Shown: positions 7,589-18,829, counted from the stretch's first letter. The stretch: 49,616 nucleotides of DNA from Comamonadaceae bacterium (GCA_947476285.1 CANJPU010000038.1:1-49616), one strand, 5' to 3'. A program made the numbers and translations. The notes: a model not told the origin generated them from the letters alone.

Positions 7589-9444
7589 GCCAGCTCCTTT
7601 TGCGGCGTGCGGCTGTCGCGGCATTCCGGACCCGCCTGTGTTGTTTTCAAAAGAAACTTCTGCATGTCCCATGCCCCGGTGGGACAGCGCTCGGCGCACA
7701 GCCCGCAGTGCAGGCAAACGTCTTCGTCCTTGACCATGACCCGGCCGGTCTTCAAGCCGCCAGACACATAGAGAGACTGCGCCAGGTTCATGGCCGGCGC
7801 CTTCAGGCGCGTGCGCAGATCGGGCTCTTCGCCGTTGTTCGTGAAGGTGATGCTGTCCATGGGGCAGATATCGACGCAGGCATCGCATTCGATGCAGGCG
7901 CTTTCGACAAACACCGTCTGCACATCGCAGTTCAGGCAGCGCCCTGCTTCCTTCACCGCCGTGGCCACATCAAAGCCCAGCTCGACTTCCACCTTGATGC
8001 TGGCCAGCGCCTTTTGTGCATTGGCCCATGGCACCTTGAAGCGCAGGTCGTTGCTGGTGTCGTTGTCGTAGCTCCATTCGTGGATGCCCATTTTCTGGGA
8101 CATCAGGTTGGTGAAGGGCGCGGGCCGCTTGTACACCGGCTCGGCGTGCAGCAGCTTGTCGATGGACACCGCTGCCTCATGGCCGTGCGCCACCGCAGTG
8201 ATGATGTTCTTGGGGCCGAAAGCCGAGTCGCCGCCGAAGAAGACATTGGGCACGCTGGACTGGAAGTTGTCTTTGTCCAGAACCGGCAGGCCCCATTCGT
8301 CGAAAGCGATGCCGCAATCGCGCTCGATCCAGGGGAAAGCGTTTTCCTGGCCCACAGCCACCAGCACCTCGTCGCATTCGAAGAAGGCGTCGGGCTGCCC
8401 GGTGGGCACCAGCTTGCGCCGGCCTTTGTCGTCATAAACGGCGCTGACGATCTCGAATGTCATGCCCTTCAATTGGCCGCCTTCATGGACGAAGGCCTTG
8501 GGCACATGGAAGTTGACGATGGGGATGCCTTCATGCATGGCGTCTTCTTTTTCCCAGGGCGAGGCTTTCATTTCCTCGAAGCCGCTGCGCACGATGACCT
8601 TCACGTCCTCGCCTCCCAAGCGGCGGGCCGAACGGCAGCAGTCCATGGCGGTGTTGCCACCGCCCAGCACGATGACGCGCTTGCCGACCTTGGTGATGTG
8701 GCCGAAGGACACCGAGGCCAACCAGTCGATGCCAATGTGAATGCTGGCTGCTGCTTCTTCGCGGCCCGGAATTTCAAGATTGCGCCCTCGCGGTGCGCCG
8801 CAGCCGACGAAGATCGCGTCATAGCCTTCCCGCATCAGCGCCTTCATGGAGTCAACCCGTTGGCCGCTCTTGAAATTCACGCCCATGGACAGGATGTAGC
8901 CGGTCTCTTCGTCTATCACTGATTCGGGCAAACGAAAGCGCGGTATCTGCGTGCGTATGAATCCGCCCGCCTTGACTTCGCCATCGAATACCGTGACGTC
9001 ATAGCCCAACGGTGCCAGGTCGCGCGCGACGGTGAGCGATGCGGGCCCGGCGCCTATGCAGGCGATGCGCTTGCCGTTCTTGGGAGCGATCGTTGGCATG
9101 CGCGCTGTCACGTCGTCCTTCATGTCGGCGGCCACGCGCTTCAAGCGGCAGATGGCGACTGGCTCGGGATTGAACGGCGCCGCACCTGCCCCCGCATCAG
9201 CCGACGGCGAGTTGTTTTCCTCGACCCGCCCGCGCCGGCAGGCTGGCTCGCAGGGCCGATCGCAGGTGCGCCCCAATACGCCGGGGAAGACGTTGGAAGT
9301 CCAATTGATCATGTAGGCGTCGCTGTAGCGACCCTGCGCGATCAGGCGGATGTATTCGGGTACGGGTGTGTGGGCGGGGCACGCCCATTGGCAATCGACG
9401 ACCTTGTGAAAATAAGTCGGGTTGGCAATATCAGTTCGCTGCAA
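7585..9444 (-). CDS. korC: FAD- and Fe-S-containing NAD(P) oxidoreductase subunit of the Kor complex
   Basis: A 619-residue glutamate-synthase-small-subunit-like flavoprotein. The N-terminal Cys region (CPAHTPVPEY, then CDRPCEPACRRG) binds a cluster, CIGAGPASLTVARDLAPLGYDVTVFD binds FAD, VIVLGGGNTAMDCCRSARRLGG (about 255-275) binds NAD(P)H, and the C-terminus adds two 4Fe-4S motifs, CIECDACVDICP and CLHCGLCAERCP. It should pass electrons from the 2-oxoacid oxidoreductase to NAD(P). The start is TTG 9444 with AGGAG seven bases upstream; no nearby ATG fits better. First gene of the kor operon. Confidence 0.85.
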   Translation of the reverse strand: MQRTDIANPTYFHKVVDCQWACPAHTPVPEYIRLIAQGRYSDAYMINWTSNVFPGVLGRTCDRPCEPACRRGRVEENNSPSADAGAGAAPFNPEPVAICRLKRVAADMKDDVTARMPTIAPKNGKRIACIGAGPASLTVARDLAPLGYDVTVFDGEVKAGGFIRTQIPRFRLPESVIDEETGYILSMGVNFKSGQRVDSMKALMREGYDAIFVGCGAPRGRNLEIPGREEAAASIHIGIDWLASVSFGHITKVGKRVIVLGGGNTAMDCCRSARRLGGEDVKVIVRSGFEEMKASPWEKEDAMHEGIPIVNFHVPKAFVHEGGQLKGMTFEIVSAVYDDKGRRKLVPTGQPDAFFECDEVLVAVGQENAFPWIERDCGIAFDEWGLPVLDKDNFQSSVPNVFFGGDSAFGPKNIITAVAHGHEAAVSIDKLLHAEPVYKRPAPFTNLMSQKMGIHEWSYDNDTSNDLRFKVPWANAQKALASIKVEVELGFDVATAVKEAGRCLNCDVQTVFVESACIECDACVDICPMDSITFTNNGEEPDLRTRLKAPAMNLAQSLYVSGGLKTGRVMVKDEDVCLHCGLCAERCPTGAWDMQKFLLKTTQAGPECRDSRTPQKELA

Positions 9445-9539
9445 AGCGGTCTCCTGGCTTTGTTCCGCTTGGCCCCGGGCCGGGGCGGACGGTTTCGGGG
9501 TCCATTGTGTACCCCAAAAGGCAGTCTACGCTTGCGATC

Positions 9540-9582
9540 GGTCAATTGCCTCTCGGGGGATTCCCCAGTGAGGCAATTGACC
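9540..9582. repeat. Long perfect hairpin between the propionyl-CoA operon and kor operon
   Basis: GGTCAATTGCCTC (9540-9552) is repeated exactly inverted at 9570-9582, and the 17-base loop contains a second small stem of GGGG and CCCC. It begins 12 bases after the stop of the epimerase-like gene and sits about 100 bases before korC. It lacks a T-run on either strand, so a simple intrinsic terminator is not certain; a Rho-type terminator structure, processing site or operator are alternatives. Confidence 0.7.
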
Positions 9583-9593
9583 CTGGCCCTGTA

Positions 9594-10097
9594 TCAACTG
9601 GCGCTGGACGCCAGCCGAGCGAATGCGCTCACGACTTCCGGGGGCGCTTGAACCAACTCGATGAGAACACCCTCACCCCCCACAGGGCTTTTCTCATTGC
9701 CCTTGGGGTGAATGAAGCAAATGTCGAAACCCGCCGCCCCGTGCCGGATGCCGCCTGGTGCGAAGCGTACGCCTTGCTCGCCCAACCACTGCACCGCACG
9801 GGGCAGGTCATCGATCCATAAGCCCACATGGTTCAGCGGGGTCTGATGCACCGCCGGCTTCTTGTCGGGGTTCAATGGTTGCATCAAATCGACCTCGACC
9901 TTGAACGGACCGGTGCCCAGGGCGCAGATGTCCTCGTCAACGTTTTCACTGTCACTGACGAAGGTGCCGGTTACCTCCAGGCCGAACATGTCGACCCAGA
10001 GTTTCTTCAGGCGCTGCTTGTCCGGGCCGCCGATGGCGATCTGTTGAATGCCCAGTACTTTGAAGGGCCGGCTTGCATGCGTGGAAGCCTGTGTCAT
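9594..10097 (-). CDS. VOC-family protein, methylmalonyl-CoA epimerase-like
   Basis: A 167-residue glyoxalase-fold protein. The second half ([46 protein letters not shown]) closely follows bacterial methylmalonyl-CoA epimerase, and it ends the operon that carries propionyl-CoA carboxylase and methylmalonyl-CoA mutase, where an epimerase is needed to convert the S to the R isomer. Of the four metal ligands of the Propionibacterium enzyme (His, Gln, His, Glu), the third and fourth are kept, but the first appears as Gln (IQQIAIGG) and the second as Glu (KVEVDLMQP). So epimerase activity is likely from context but the metal site differs. It overlaps the upstream gene by four bases. Confidence 0.7.
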   Translation of the reverse strand: MTQASTHASRPFKVLGIQQIAIGGPDKQRLKKLWVDMFGLEVTGTFVSDSENVDEDICALGTGPFKVEVDLMQPLNPDKKPAVHQTPLNHVGLWIDDLPRAVQWLGEQGVRFAPGGIRHGAAGFDICFIHPKGNEKSPVGGEGVLIELVQAPPEVVSAFARLASSAS

Positions 10098-11188
10098 GTC
10101 TTTATCTCCAGTTCACTCAATGGGATGCGGCGGCTGCGCTGCACCTGACCCGCAATGTCCTTGATCGCCAGCAAGAGCGAGGGGGCGTTCCAGTCGATGT
10201 CCACCACGCCGTAATGGTGTTTGGTGAAAAGCTCGCCCAGCCGGTTGGGGCCGGCTTCTGCCGCATCCGTCCAGGGGTGGGTGATGCCGCTGGAGGTGAG
10301 CTCGTAGAACGGATAGGGCGTGTCGCCCGCTTGCCGGTACAGCGCACCAAAATGCCGATCGCCCGAAAGGAAAACAAGCCCTTGTGCGCGGGTGGACGCT
10401 ATCAGGCGGTAGAGCCGCTGCTGCTCTAGCGGAAAATTGCCCCAGCACTCCCAACCGTGTCCCCGCGTTATGACCTGCACGCCCGAGACGATCAGACGCA
10501 ACTGCGCAGGCTGGCGCAACTGGGCCTCCAGCCATTGCCACTGCGCCTGGCCCAACATGGTCTTGGCTGGGTCGGTGTCTGGCAGGTAGCGCTCCTTGCC
10601 CGGCTTGTCGCGCTCGTCGGTGCGCTTGAGGGGTGAGCGAAACCAGCGGGCATCGAGCAAGATGACCTGCACCTGCCGGCCTGGCGGTCCGAAGATCTGG
10701 GCGTGATACAGGCCATCACGCGAGCGGCGCGGGTCAGCAGCGGGAATGCGCCAGAAATCGAGGAAGGCCGATTTGGATTCGTGCTTGAACGCAAACTCGG
10801 CGCCACCGTCGTTCAGGCCATAGTCATGATCGTCCCAGATCGCCATGTGCGGGATGCGCTCGCGCAGGCGTGCAAAGCCCGGAACCGCTGCCTCGGTGGC
10901 ATAGGCCTCCAGCAAGCGATCACGCGACCAAGGCTGTTGGCTGGCATAGACGTTGTCGCCACCAAAGATGAACAGGTCGGGCCTGTCGGCCAACACGGTG
11001 TCCCAGATCGGCTGAGCTAGTTTCTGGTTGATGCAGGCGCCAAATGCAATGCGCCCCAGCACTTGGCCGGTGAGCAAAGGGGCCGGCGGTGCCAGTGGCG
11101 TTGGCGTGGGCGCCTGCACCGCACAACCGGCAAGGCTCGCCGCCGCGAATGAAAGAAGCTGTCTGCGATGCATGTGCAAGGCCTTCAC
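10094..11188 (-). CDS. PhoD-like alkaline phosphatase/phosphodiesterase, lipoprotein
   Basis: A 364-residue metallophosphoesterase-like protein of the PhoD (alkaline phosphatase D) family. The N-terminus [15 protein letters not shown] has a twin-arginine pair, a hydrophobic stretch and a lipobox ending at Cys, so it should be exported and lipid-anchored. Metal-site motifs include [30 protein letters not shown], and [10 protein letters not shown]. It lies between pccA and the epimerase-like gene, overlapping each by four bases, so it must be translated with them, which is surprising for an exported phosphatase. ATG 11188 is used; ATG 11173 (MHRRQ) is an alternative. Substrate unknown. Confidence 0.82.
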   Translation of the reverse strand: MKALHMHRRQLLSFAAASLAGCAVQAPTPTPLAPPAPLLTGQVLGRIAFGACINQKLAQPIWDTVLADRPDLFIFGGDNVYASQQPWSRDRLLEAYATEAAVPGFARLRERIPHMAIWDDHDYGLNDGGAEFAFKHESKSAFLDFWRIPAADPRRSRDGLYHAQIFGPPGRQVQVILLDARWFRSPLKRTDERDKPGKERYLPDTDPAKTMLGQAQWQWLEAQLRQPAQLRLIVSGVQVITRGHGWECWGNFPLEQQRLYRLIASTRAQGLVFLSGDRHFGALYRQAGDTPYPFYELTSSGITHPWTDAAEAGPNRLGELFTKHHYGVVDIDWNAPSLLLAIKDIAGQVQRSRRIPLSELEIKT

Positions 11189-13233
11189 GCGAACTCGATG
11201 ATCGGCTGGTCCACCACAAGGCTCTCGCCCTTGTTGGCCAGCACCTTGCCCACCACGCCGTCAGCCGCAGCGAAGAGCACGTTCTCCATCTTCATCGCCT
11301 CGATCACCGCCACACGCTCGCCAGCCTGTACTTTTTGACCGGGCTGCACGGCCACCTCCACCAGCAGGCCCGGCATGGGTGAGAGCACATAGCGGCTCAT
11401 GTCAGGCGGCGCCTTGTAGGGCATGAGCGCATGCAGTTGCGCCGCACGCGCGGTGAGCACCATGGCATCAAGCCGCGTGCCGTTGTGCGATATGCGAATG
11501 GCCAGCGGGTTCTTGCCCACGCCACGCTCGACCTGCGCCGCGAAGGCCTTGCCATTGACCGTGCCACGAATGCGTGCGCCGCCCATGTGCCACTTGCTGC
11601 AGATCTCGTAGCGTTTGCCGCCGATTTCCACCGCGCTGGAGCCCGAGCGCACCTCGAAGTCGCGCACGCTGGCGGGCTGGCTGCCGTGGTGCCCGCCCTC
11701 ACCCAGCAGCACCACGACAAAGTCTTCGCCCACGGCGAATTCATGCCCCGGCATTTGTCCGCTGATGCCCGCAGCACGCTGCAAGGCGCGCCGGTACACA
11801 TACGCGGCCAGTGCCACCAGAAAATCAGGGTCATCATGCGGCACGTCTTGCGCGTGGAAGCCCTTGCCGTAGTGTTCGGTGATAAAGCCGGTGTTGAAAT
11901 CGCCAGACTGGAACTTCGGGTGTGCGAGCAAGGCCGCTTGAAACGGGATGTTGCTGGAGACGCCGCGAATGACAAAACCATTGAGCGCCTCGCGCATCTT
12001 GGCGATGGCGTCCATGCGGTCGGTACCGTGGACGATGAGCTTGGCGATCATCGAGTCGTAGTACATGGGGATCTCGCCGCCATCTTGCACGCCGGTATCC
12101 ACCCTCACCCCTTGCAGGTGCTGCGTGTCCGAAGCCCACATGGTCTCGGTGGGTGGCGCAAAACGCACCAGTCGCCCGGTGCTGGGCAGAAAATTTCGGA
12201 AGGGGTCTTCGGCGTTGATGCGGCACTCCATGGCCCAGCCCTTGCGCTGCACCTGGGCTTGAGTCAATGGCAGCTTCTCGCCCGCAGCCACGCGGATCAT
12301 CAGCTCCACAAGGTCCAGCCCGGTGATGCACTCGGTGACCGGGTGCTCCACCTGCAGGCGAGTGTTCATCTCAAGAAAATAAAAGCTCTGGTCCTTGCCG
12401 ACCACGAACTCCACCGTGCCGGCGCTTTGGTACTTGACGGCTTTGGCCAGGGCCACGGCTTGTTCGCCCATGGCCTTGCGGGTGGCGTCGCTGATGAAAG
12501 GCGAAGGCGCCTCTTCGATCACTTTCTGATGCCGGCGTTGAATGGAGCATTCACGCTCGTTCAGGTAGATCACATTGCCGTGGTTGTCGCCGAGCACTTG
12601 AATCTCGATGTGGCGCGGCTCTTCTACGAACTTCTCAATGAACACGCGATCGTCGCCAAAGCTGTTGCGCGCCTCGTTACGGCAAGAGGTGAAGCCCTCA
12701 AACGCTTCCTTGTCGTTGAATGCCACGCGCAGGCCTTTGCCGCCGCCACCGGCCGATGCCTTGATCATCACCGGATAGCCGACGTCTTTGGCGATTGCCA
12801 CCGCCCGCTCGGCCGATTCGATGGCCTCGTTCCAACCCGGAATGGTGTTGACCCGAGCATCATTGGCCAAGCGCTTGGACGCGATCTTGTCGCCCATGGC
12901 TGCGATGGAATAGTGCTTGGGCCCGATGAAGGCGATGCCCTCTTCTTCCACACGTCGCGCGAAGGCTTCGTTTTCGCTTAGAAAGCCGTAGCCGGGGTGC
13001 ACAGCCTGCGCGCCGGTCTGCTTGCAGGCGGCAATGATGCGATCGGCCTGCAGGTAACTTTCGCGGCTGGGCGCTGCGCCGATGTGCACGGCTTCGTCGG
13101 CCAGCGTGACGTGGCGCGCGTCACGGTCCGCGTCTGAGTAAACGGCCACGGTCTTGATGCCCATTTTGCGCGCGGTCTTGATAACGCGGCAGGCGATTTC
13201 GCCTCGGTTGGCGATCAGTATTTTGTCGAACAT
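11185..13233 (-). CDS. pccA: Propionyl-CoA carboxylase, biotin-carrying alpha subunit
   Basis: A 682-residue fusion of biotin carboxylase (residues 1 to about 450, with MFDKILIANRGEIACRV, the ATP-grasp SAGGGGKGLRV, and EMNTRLQVEHPVTE), a linker BT domain, and a C-terminal biotinyl domain with AMKM, the acceptor lysine being K648. Size and layout are those of propionyl-/acetyl-CoA carboxylase alpha. It carboxylates biotin with bicarbonate and ATP for PccB. The start ATG 13233 has TGGAGA upstream. It follows pccB by 40 bases and overlaps the PhoD-like gene by four. Neighbouring mutase and MeaB genes point to propionyl-CoA as the substrate. Confidence 0.93.
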   Translation of the reverse strand: MFDKILIANRGEIACRVIKTARKMGIKTVAVYSDADRDARHVTLADEAVHIGAAPSRESYLQADRIIAACKQTGAQAVHPGYGFLSENEAFARRVEEEGIAFIGPKHYSIAAMGDKIASKRLANDARVNTIPGWNEAIESAERAVAIAKDVGYPVMIKASAGGGGKGLRVAFNDKEAFEGFTSCRNEARNSFGDDRVFIEKFVEEPRHIEIQVLGDNHGNVIYLNERECSIQRRHQKVIEEAPSPFISDATRKAMGEQAVALAKAVKYQSAGTVEFVVGKDQSFYFLEMNTRLQVEHPVTECITGLDLVELMIRVAAGEKLPLTQAQVQRKGWAMECRINAEDPFRNFLPSTGRLVRFAPPTETMWASDTQHLQGVRVDTGVQDGGEIPMYYDSMIAKLIVHGTDRMDAIAKMREALNGFVIRGVSSNIPFQAALLAHPKFQSGDFNTGFITEHYGKGFHAQDVPHDDPDFLVALAAYVYRRALQRAAGISGQMPGHEFAVGEDFVVVLLGEGGHHGSQPASVRDFEVRSGSSAVEIGGKRYEICSKWHMGGARIRGTVNGKAFAAQVERGVGKNPLAIRISHNGTRLDAMVLTARAAQLHALMPYKAPPDMSRYVLSPMPGLLVEVAVQPGQKVQAGERVAVIEAMKMENVLFAAADGVVGKVLANKGESLVVDQPIIEFA

Positions 13234-13273
13234 GTGTGAGTCTCCAGTGCTGCGATGGCGTTGTCAGTGCGGG

Positions 13274-14806
<1,533 letters not shown>

Positions 14807-14829
14807 GGTCTTCTTCTCCAAAGGGGCTG

Positions 14830-15873
14830 TCAGCCCGGCGCCGCTGGGCGGTGCGGTTGATCTGTCACATTTGCATAGGCATCCAATAGGCGCCGGGCAG
14901 CAGTGGACGCTGGCAAACGCCCCTGGTCCACATCCGTGGACAGCACAGGCAGCATCGCCTTGACTTGCGGATTTTCGCGGAAGGCATGCCGCAGGCCCGC
15001 CTCGATCCGCTCCCACATCCAGGCCAGTGCTTGCTGGCGCCTTCGGGCTGCCAATTGTCCGCCTGCTTGGCGGATGCGTCTGAATTCTTCGACTTCGCGC
15101 CAGAACGTGTCAATGCCCTGCGCATGGAGCGCGCTCAGTTGCATGACACGCGCACGCCAGGTCTGGCCCTGCTGCGCGGCTGCGTCGCCTGCATCGGGCC
15201 TGCCGTGCTGGGTGAACAGCCGTAGCGCGCTGGTGATCTGCGCCTGGGCGCGGGTGGCGGCGTCCCCATCCAGATCGGCCTTGTTGATCATCACCAGATC
15301 GGCCAGCTCCATCACGCCCTTCTTGATGGCCTGCAGATCGTCGCCCGCGTTGGGCAACTGCATCAGCACGAACATGTCGGTCATGCCAGCCACGGCGGTT
15401 TCGCTCTGGCCAACGCCCACGGTCTCGACAATGACGATGTCGTAGCCGGCGGCCTCACACACCAGCATGGACTCGCGTGTTTTCTCAGCCACGCCGCCCA
15501 GCGTGCCGCTGGAGGGGCTGGGCCGAATGTAGGCGCGCTCGTTGACCGAGAGCTGCTCCATGCGCGTCTTGTCGCCCAGGATGGAGCCGCCCGAAACCGT
15601 GCTGGATGGATCGATGGTCAGCACCGCCACCCGGTGGCCTTGCGTGATGAGGTACAGGCCCAGTGCCTCGATGAAGGTGCTCTTGCCCACCCCGGGCACG
15701 CCGCTGATGCCCAGTCGAAATGAGCTGCCTGTGTGTGGCAACAGGCCCGTGAGCATTTCATCGGCCTGCGCGCGATGATCGGCGCGGGTGGATTCCAGCA
15801 AGGTGATGGCTTTGGCGATGGCGCGCCGCTGGGCTGCGCCCACCGGGCCGAGAATCTGTTCATGAAGCTTCAT
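14830..15873 (-). CDS. meaB: Methylmalonyl-CoA mutase-associated GTPase MeaB
   Basis: A 347-residue G3E GTPase of the MeaB/ArgK type. The P-loop GVPGVGKST is at 58-66, followed by [29 protein letters not shown], the switch/metal region ETVGVGQSE, and NKAD for guanine specificity. MeaB protects methylmalonyl-CoA mutase and gates cofactor loading. It sits directly after the mutase gene (45-base gap) as usual. The C-terminal dimerisation arm is present, so the gene is full length. Confidence 0.93.
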   Translation of the reverse strand: MKLHEQILGPVGAAQRRAIAKAITLLESTRADHRAQADEMLTGLLPHTGSSFRLGISGVPGVGKSTFIEALGLYLITQGHRVAVLTIDPSSTVSGGSILGDKTRMEQLSVNERAYIRPSPSSGTLGGVAEKTRESMLVCEAAGYDIVIVETVGVGQSETAVAGMTDMFVLMQLPNAGDDLQAIKKGVMELADLVMINKADLDGDAATRAQAQITSALRLFTQHGRPDAGDAAAQQGQTWRARVMQLSALHAQGIDTFWREVEEFRRIRQAGGQLAARRRQQALAWMWERIEAGLRHAFRENPQVKAMLPVLSTDVDQGRLPASTAARRLLDAYANVTDQPHRPAAPG

Positions 15874-15918
15874 GGCCGTGCAGGCAACTCGATTCGAACG
15901 GCCGTCATCTGTATGCGC

Positions 15919-18081
15919 TCAGCGTCCTGCCAAGGCCTTGCGAATCTGCTCCAGCACATCTTTTGCACTCACCAGAATCGGCGTACCCGGCCCGTAAATT
16001 CCCTTGACGCCGGCCTGGTAGAGAAAATCGTAATCTTGCTGCGGCACAACGCCACCCACGAACACAACGATGTCGTCCGCGCCTTGCTTGTGTAGCTCAT
16101 TGATGATCGCCGGCACCAGGGTCTTGTGGCCGGCAGCCAGTGTGGAGACGCCCACCGCGTGCACATCGTTCTCAATCGCCTGGCGCGCGCATTCCTCAGG
16201 GGTCTGAAACAAAGGGCCCATGTCCACATCAAAGCCCAGATCGGCAAAGGCAGTGGCCACCACCTTGGCGCCACGGTCGTGGCCATCCTGGCCGAGCTTG
16301 GAGACCATCACCCGCGGGCGGCGGCCCTGCTCTTTGGCGAAGGCATCAATCTCGGTCTTGAGTTTGTCCCAGCCTTCGGCCGAGTCATATGCTGCAGCGT
16401 ACACACCGGTCACCTTTTGCGTATCGGCGCGATGGCGCCCGAACACTTTCTCCAATGCGTCGGAGACCTCGCCCACCGTGGCGCGCAGGCGCATGGCTTC
16501 GACGCTGAGCGCCAGCAGATTGCCGTCGCCTTGCTGTGCCGCTGCGGTGAGCGCATCAAGCGCTGCTTGCACCGCAGCGCTGTCGCGCTTGGCGCGGATG
16601 GCCTTCAGGCGAGCGATCTGCTGCTCTCGCACCATCACATTGTCCACCTCGCGGGCATCGACTGCGTCTTCTTTGCCCAGCTTGTACTTGTTGACGCCAA
16701 CGATGACGTCCTTGCCAGAGTCGATGCGCGCCTGCTTCTGAGCGGCGGCGGCTTCGATCTTGAGCTTAGCCCAGCCGGAATCGACCGCGCGGGTCATGCC
16801 GCCCATGGCCTCGACTTCCTCGATGATTTTCCAGGCAGCGTCGGCCATGTCCTGGGTGAGCTTTTCCATCATGTAGCTGCCGGCCCAGGGGTCGATCACG
16901 TTGGCGATGTGGGTCTCTTCCTGGATGATCAGCTGGGTGTTGCGCGCCACCCGTGCGGAGAACTCGGTGGGCAACGCGATGGCTTCGTCGAAGGCATTGG
17001 TGTGCAGCGACTGCGTGCCGCCAAAGACCGCAGCCATGGCCTCGATGGTGGTGCGCACGACGTTGTTGTAGGGGTCTTGCTCGGTCAGCGACCAGCCGGA
17101 GGTCTGGCAGTGCGTTCGCAGCATCAGGCTCTTGGGGCTCTTGGCCTTGAAGCCGCTCATGATGCGCCACCACAAGAGGCGGGCCGCACGCATTTTGGCC
17201 ACTTCAAGATAGAAGTTCATGCCAATCGCCCAGAAGAAGGACAAGCGACCAGCGAAGTCGTCCACATCCAGGCCCTTGGCCAGCGCGGTCTTCACGTACT
17301 CTTTGCCGTCGGCCAGGGTGAAGGCCAGCTCCAGCGCCTGGTTGGCGCCGGCTTCCTGCATGTGATAGCCCGAGATGGAGATCGAGTTGAACTTCGGCAT
17401 GTTCCTGGCCGTGTACTCGATGATGTCGCCCACGATGCGCATGCTCGGCTTGGGCGGGTAGATGTAGGTGTTGCGGACCATGAACTCCTTGAGGATGTCG
17501 TTCTGTATGGTCCCGGACAGCTTGTCCAGCGAAACACCCTGCTCCTGCGCCGCCACGATGTAGCCGGCCAGCACCGGCAGCACCGCGCCGTTCATGGTCA
17601 TGGATACGCTGACATTGTCCAGCGCAATGCCGTCGAACAAGATCTTCATGTCCTCCACCGAATCGATGGCGACGCCTGCCTTGCCCACGTCACCGGTCAC
17701 GCGCGGATGGTCGCTGTCGTAGCCGCGATGGGTGGCCAGATCGAAGGCAACCGACACGCCCTGCCCGCCTGCTGCCAGCCCCTGGCGGTAAAAGGCGTTG
17801 GACTCTTCGGCGGTGGAGAAACCGGCGTATTGGCGGATGGTCCAGGGCCGGGCTGCATACATGGTGGCTTGCGGGCCACGCACATAGGGCGCCAGACCGG
17901 GCAGCGTGTCGGTGTATTGCAGACCCTGAAGATCTTGTGCGGTGTACAGCGGCTTGACCACAATGCCATCGGGTGTGACCCAGTTCAGGCTGTGAATGTC
18001 GCCACCTGGCGCGGACTTGGCTGCTGCTTTGGCCCACGCATCAAGCGATGAGGGCGGGAGAGTTGAATCAGGCTGGCTCAT
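15919..18081 (-). CDS. scpA: Methylmalonyl-CoA mutase, adenosylcobalamin-dependent
   Basis: A 720-residue single-chain mutase converting (R)-methylmalonyl-CoA to succinyl-CoA. The N-terminal catalytic barrel contains [39 protein letters not shown] and [20 protein letters not shown]. The C-terminal B12 domain has [10 protein letters not shown], with the cobalt-ligating His at 601, and GVSTLAAGH. It is the first gene of a six-gene operon (mutase, meaB, pccB, pccA, PhoD-like, epimerase-like) and is divergent from a GntR regulator 112 bases away. Full length. Confidence 0.95.
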   Translation of the reverse strand: MSQPDSTLPPSSLDAWAKAAAKSAPGGDIHSLNWVTPDGIVVKPLYTAQDLQGLQYTDTLPGLAPYVRGPQATMYAARPWTIRQYAGFSTAEESNAFYRQGLAAGGQGVSVAFDLATHRGYDSDHPRVTGDVGKAGVAIDSVEDMKILFDGIALDNVSVSMTMNGAVLPVLAGYIVAAQEQGVSLDKLSGTIQNDILKEFMVRNTYIYPPKPSMRIVGDIIEYTARNMPKFNSISISGYHMQEAGANQALELAFTLADGKEYVKTALAKGLDVDDFAGRLSFFWAIGMNFYLEVAKMRAARLLWWRIMSGFKAKSPKSLMLRTHCQTSGWSLTEQDPYNNVVRTTIEAMAAVFGGTQSLHTNAFDEAIALPTEFSARVARNTQLIIQEETHIANVIDPWAGSYMMEKLTQDMADAAWKIIEEVEAMGGMTRAVDSGWAKLKIEAAAAQKQARIDSGKDVIVGVNKYKLGKEDAVDAREVDNVMVREQQIARLKAIRAKRDSAAVQAALDALTAAAQQGDGNLLALSVEAMRLRATVGEVSDALEKVFGRHRADTQKVTGVYAAAYDSAEGWDKLKTEIDAFAKEQGRRPRVMVSKLGQDGHDRGAKVVATAFADLGFDVDMGPLFQTPEECARQAIENDVHAVGVSTLAAGHKTLVPAIINELHKQGADDIVVFVGGVVPQQDYDFLYQAGVKGIYGPGTPILVSAKDVLEQIRKALAGR

Positions 18082-18135
18082 GGGTTGCTTCCGTTCAGAT
18101 CACTGCACTTTACTCAGGCGGCAGGGCGAGTTGGC

Positions 18136-18149
18136 AATGATACATCATT
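18136..18149. promoter_or_regulatory. 14-base palindrome in the mutase/gntR intergenic region
   Basis: AATGATACATCATT has perfect six-base arms around AC. It lies 55 bases upstream of the mutase gene and 45 upstream of gntR, a likely binding site for the divergent FCD-type GntR regulator, whose family binds short palindromes of about this size. Binding is inferred. Confidence 0.5.
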
Positions 18150-18157
18150 CATAATTA

Positions 18158-18186
18158 TTGATAAAGAATTGCAATTCACCTAGAAT
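18158..18186 (+). promoter_or_regulatory. gntR promoter, predicted leaderless
   Basis: TTGATA (18158-18163), a 17-base spacer and TAGAAT (18181-18186) make a near-consensus sigma70 promoter. The spacer contains a perfect 12-base palindrome GAATTGCAATTC (18166-18177). Transcription should start at about 18193-18194, which is the ATG of the regulator itself, so the mRNA would have no leader; there is no Shine-Dalgarno sequence. Confidence 0.55.
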
Positions 18187-18193
18187 CCGGCCC

Positions 18194-18829
18194 ATGGTCC
18201 ATGCCTCTCTTGCCCCTCGCGCCCTCTATCAAGAGGTAGCCGAGCGCCTGCGCCAGCGCATTTTCGCCCGCGAGCTAGAGCCCGGCAGTTGGATCGACGA
18301 GATGAAGCTAGCGCAGGAATACGGCATCAGCCGCACGCCCCTGCGTGAGGCGCTGAAGGTGTTGGCCGCCGAAGGCTTGGTCACCATGAAGGTTCGGCGA
18401 GGCGCCTATGTGACCGAGGTGTCGGAAAAAGACTTGAGCGATGTGTACCACCTGCTCTCTTTGCTGGAGAGCGATGCAGCTGGCGTGGTGGCCCAGACCG
18501 CCACCGACGGTCAGATTCGCGAGCTCAAGGCCCTGCACAAAGAGCTGGAGGCAGCGGCCGGCCAGCGCGACAAGTTCTTTGAGTTCAACGAACGCTTTCA
18601 CATGCGCCTGCTTGAAATCGCTGACAACCGCTGGCGCGATCAGATGGTGGCAGATCTGCGCAAGGTGATGAAACTCAACCGCCACAATTCTTTGCTCAAA
18701 TCGGGGCGGTTGGAACAATCACTGCGCGAACACCGGGCAGTGATGAAGGCGCTGGAGAAGCGCGATGTGAGCGCCACGGTCATGAAGATGCAGGAGCATT
18801 TTCGCAATGGGCTGGAGGCGGCAACGTAG
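18194..18829 (+). CDS. GntR-family transcriptional regulator, FCD domain
   Basis: A 211-residue regulator starting at ATG 18194 (MVHASLAPRALYQ). The winged helix-turn-helix covers about residues 12-75 (ELEPGSWIDEMKLAQEYGISRTPLREALKVLAAEGLV), and the all-helical FCD ligand domain follows, with ESDAAGVVA, FNERFHMRLLEIADN and SLREHRAVMKALEKRD. FCD regulators usually sense small carboxylic acids or acyl-CoA related metabolites and use a metal. Divergent placement before the methylmalonyl-CoA mutase operon suggests it controls propionyl-CoA metabolism, and the palindromes between the genes support local control. Confidence 0.9.
   Translation: MVHASLAPRALYQEVAERLRQRIFARELEPGSWIDEMKLAQEYGISRTPLREALKVLAAEGLVTMKVRRGAYVTEVSEKDLSDVYHLLSLLESDAAGVVAQTATDGQIRELKALHKELEAAAGQRDKFFEFNERFHMRLLEIADNRWRDQMVADLRKVMKLNRHNSLLKSGRLEQSLREHRAVMKALEKRDVSATVMKMQEHFRNGLEAAT

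Noticed and set aside
11431..12981. 516-codon frame opposite pccA
   Set aside because: Antisense of a clear PccA; His- and Ala-rich without any known fold.
16126..18051. 641-codon frame opposite methylmalonyl-CoA mutase
   Set aside because: Very long but fully antisense to the mutase; no start context and no recognisable family.
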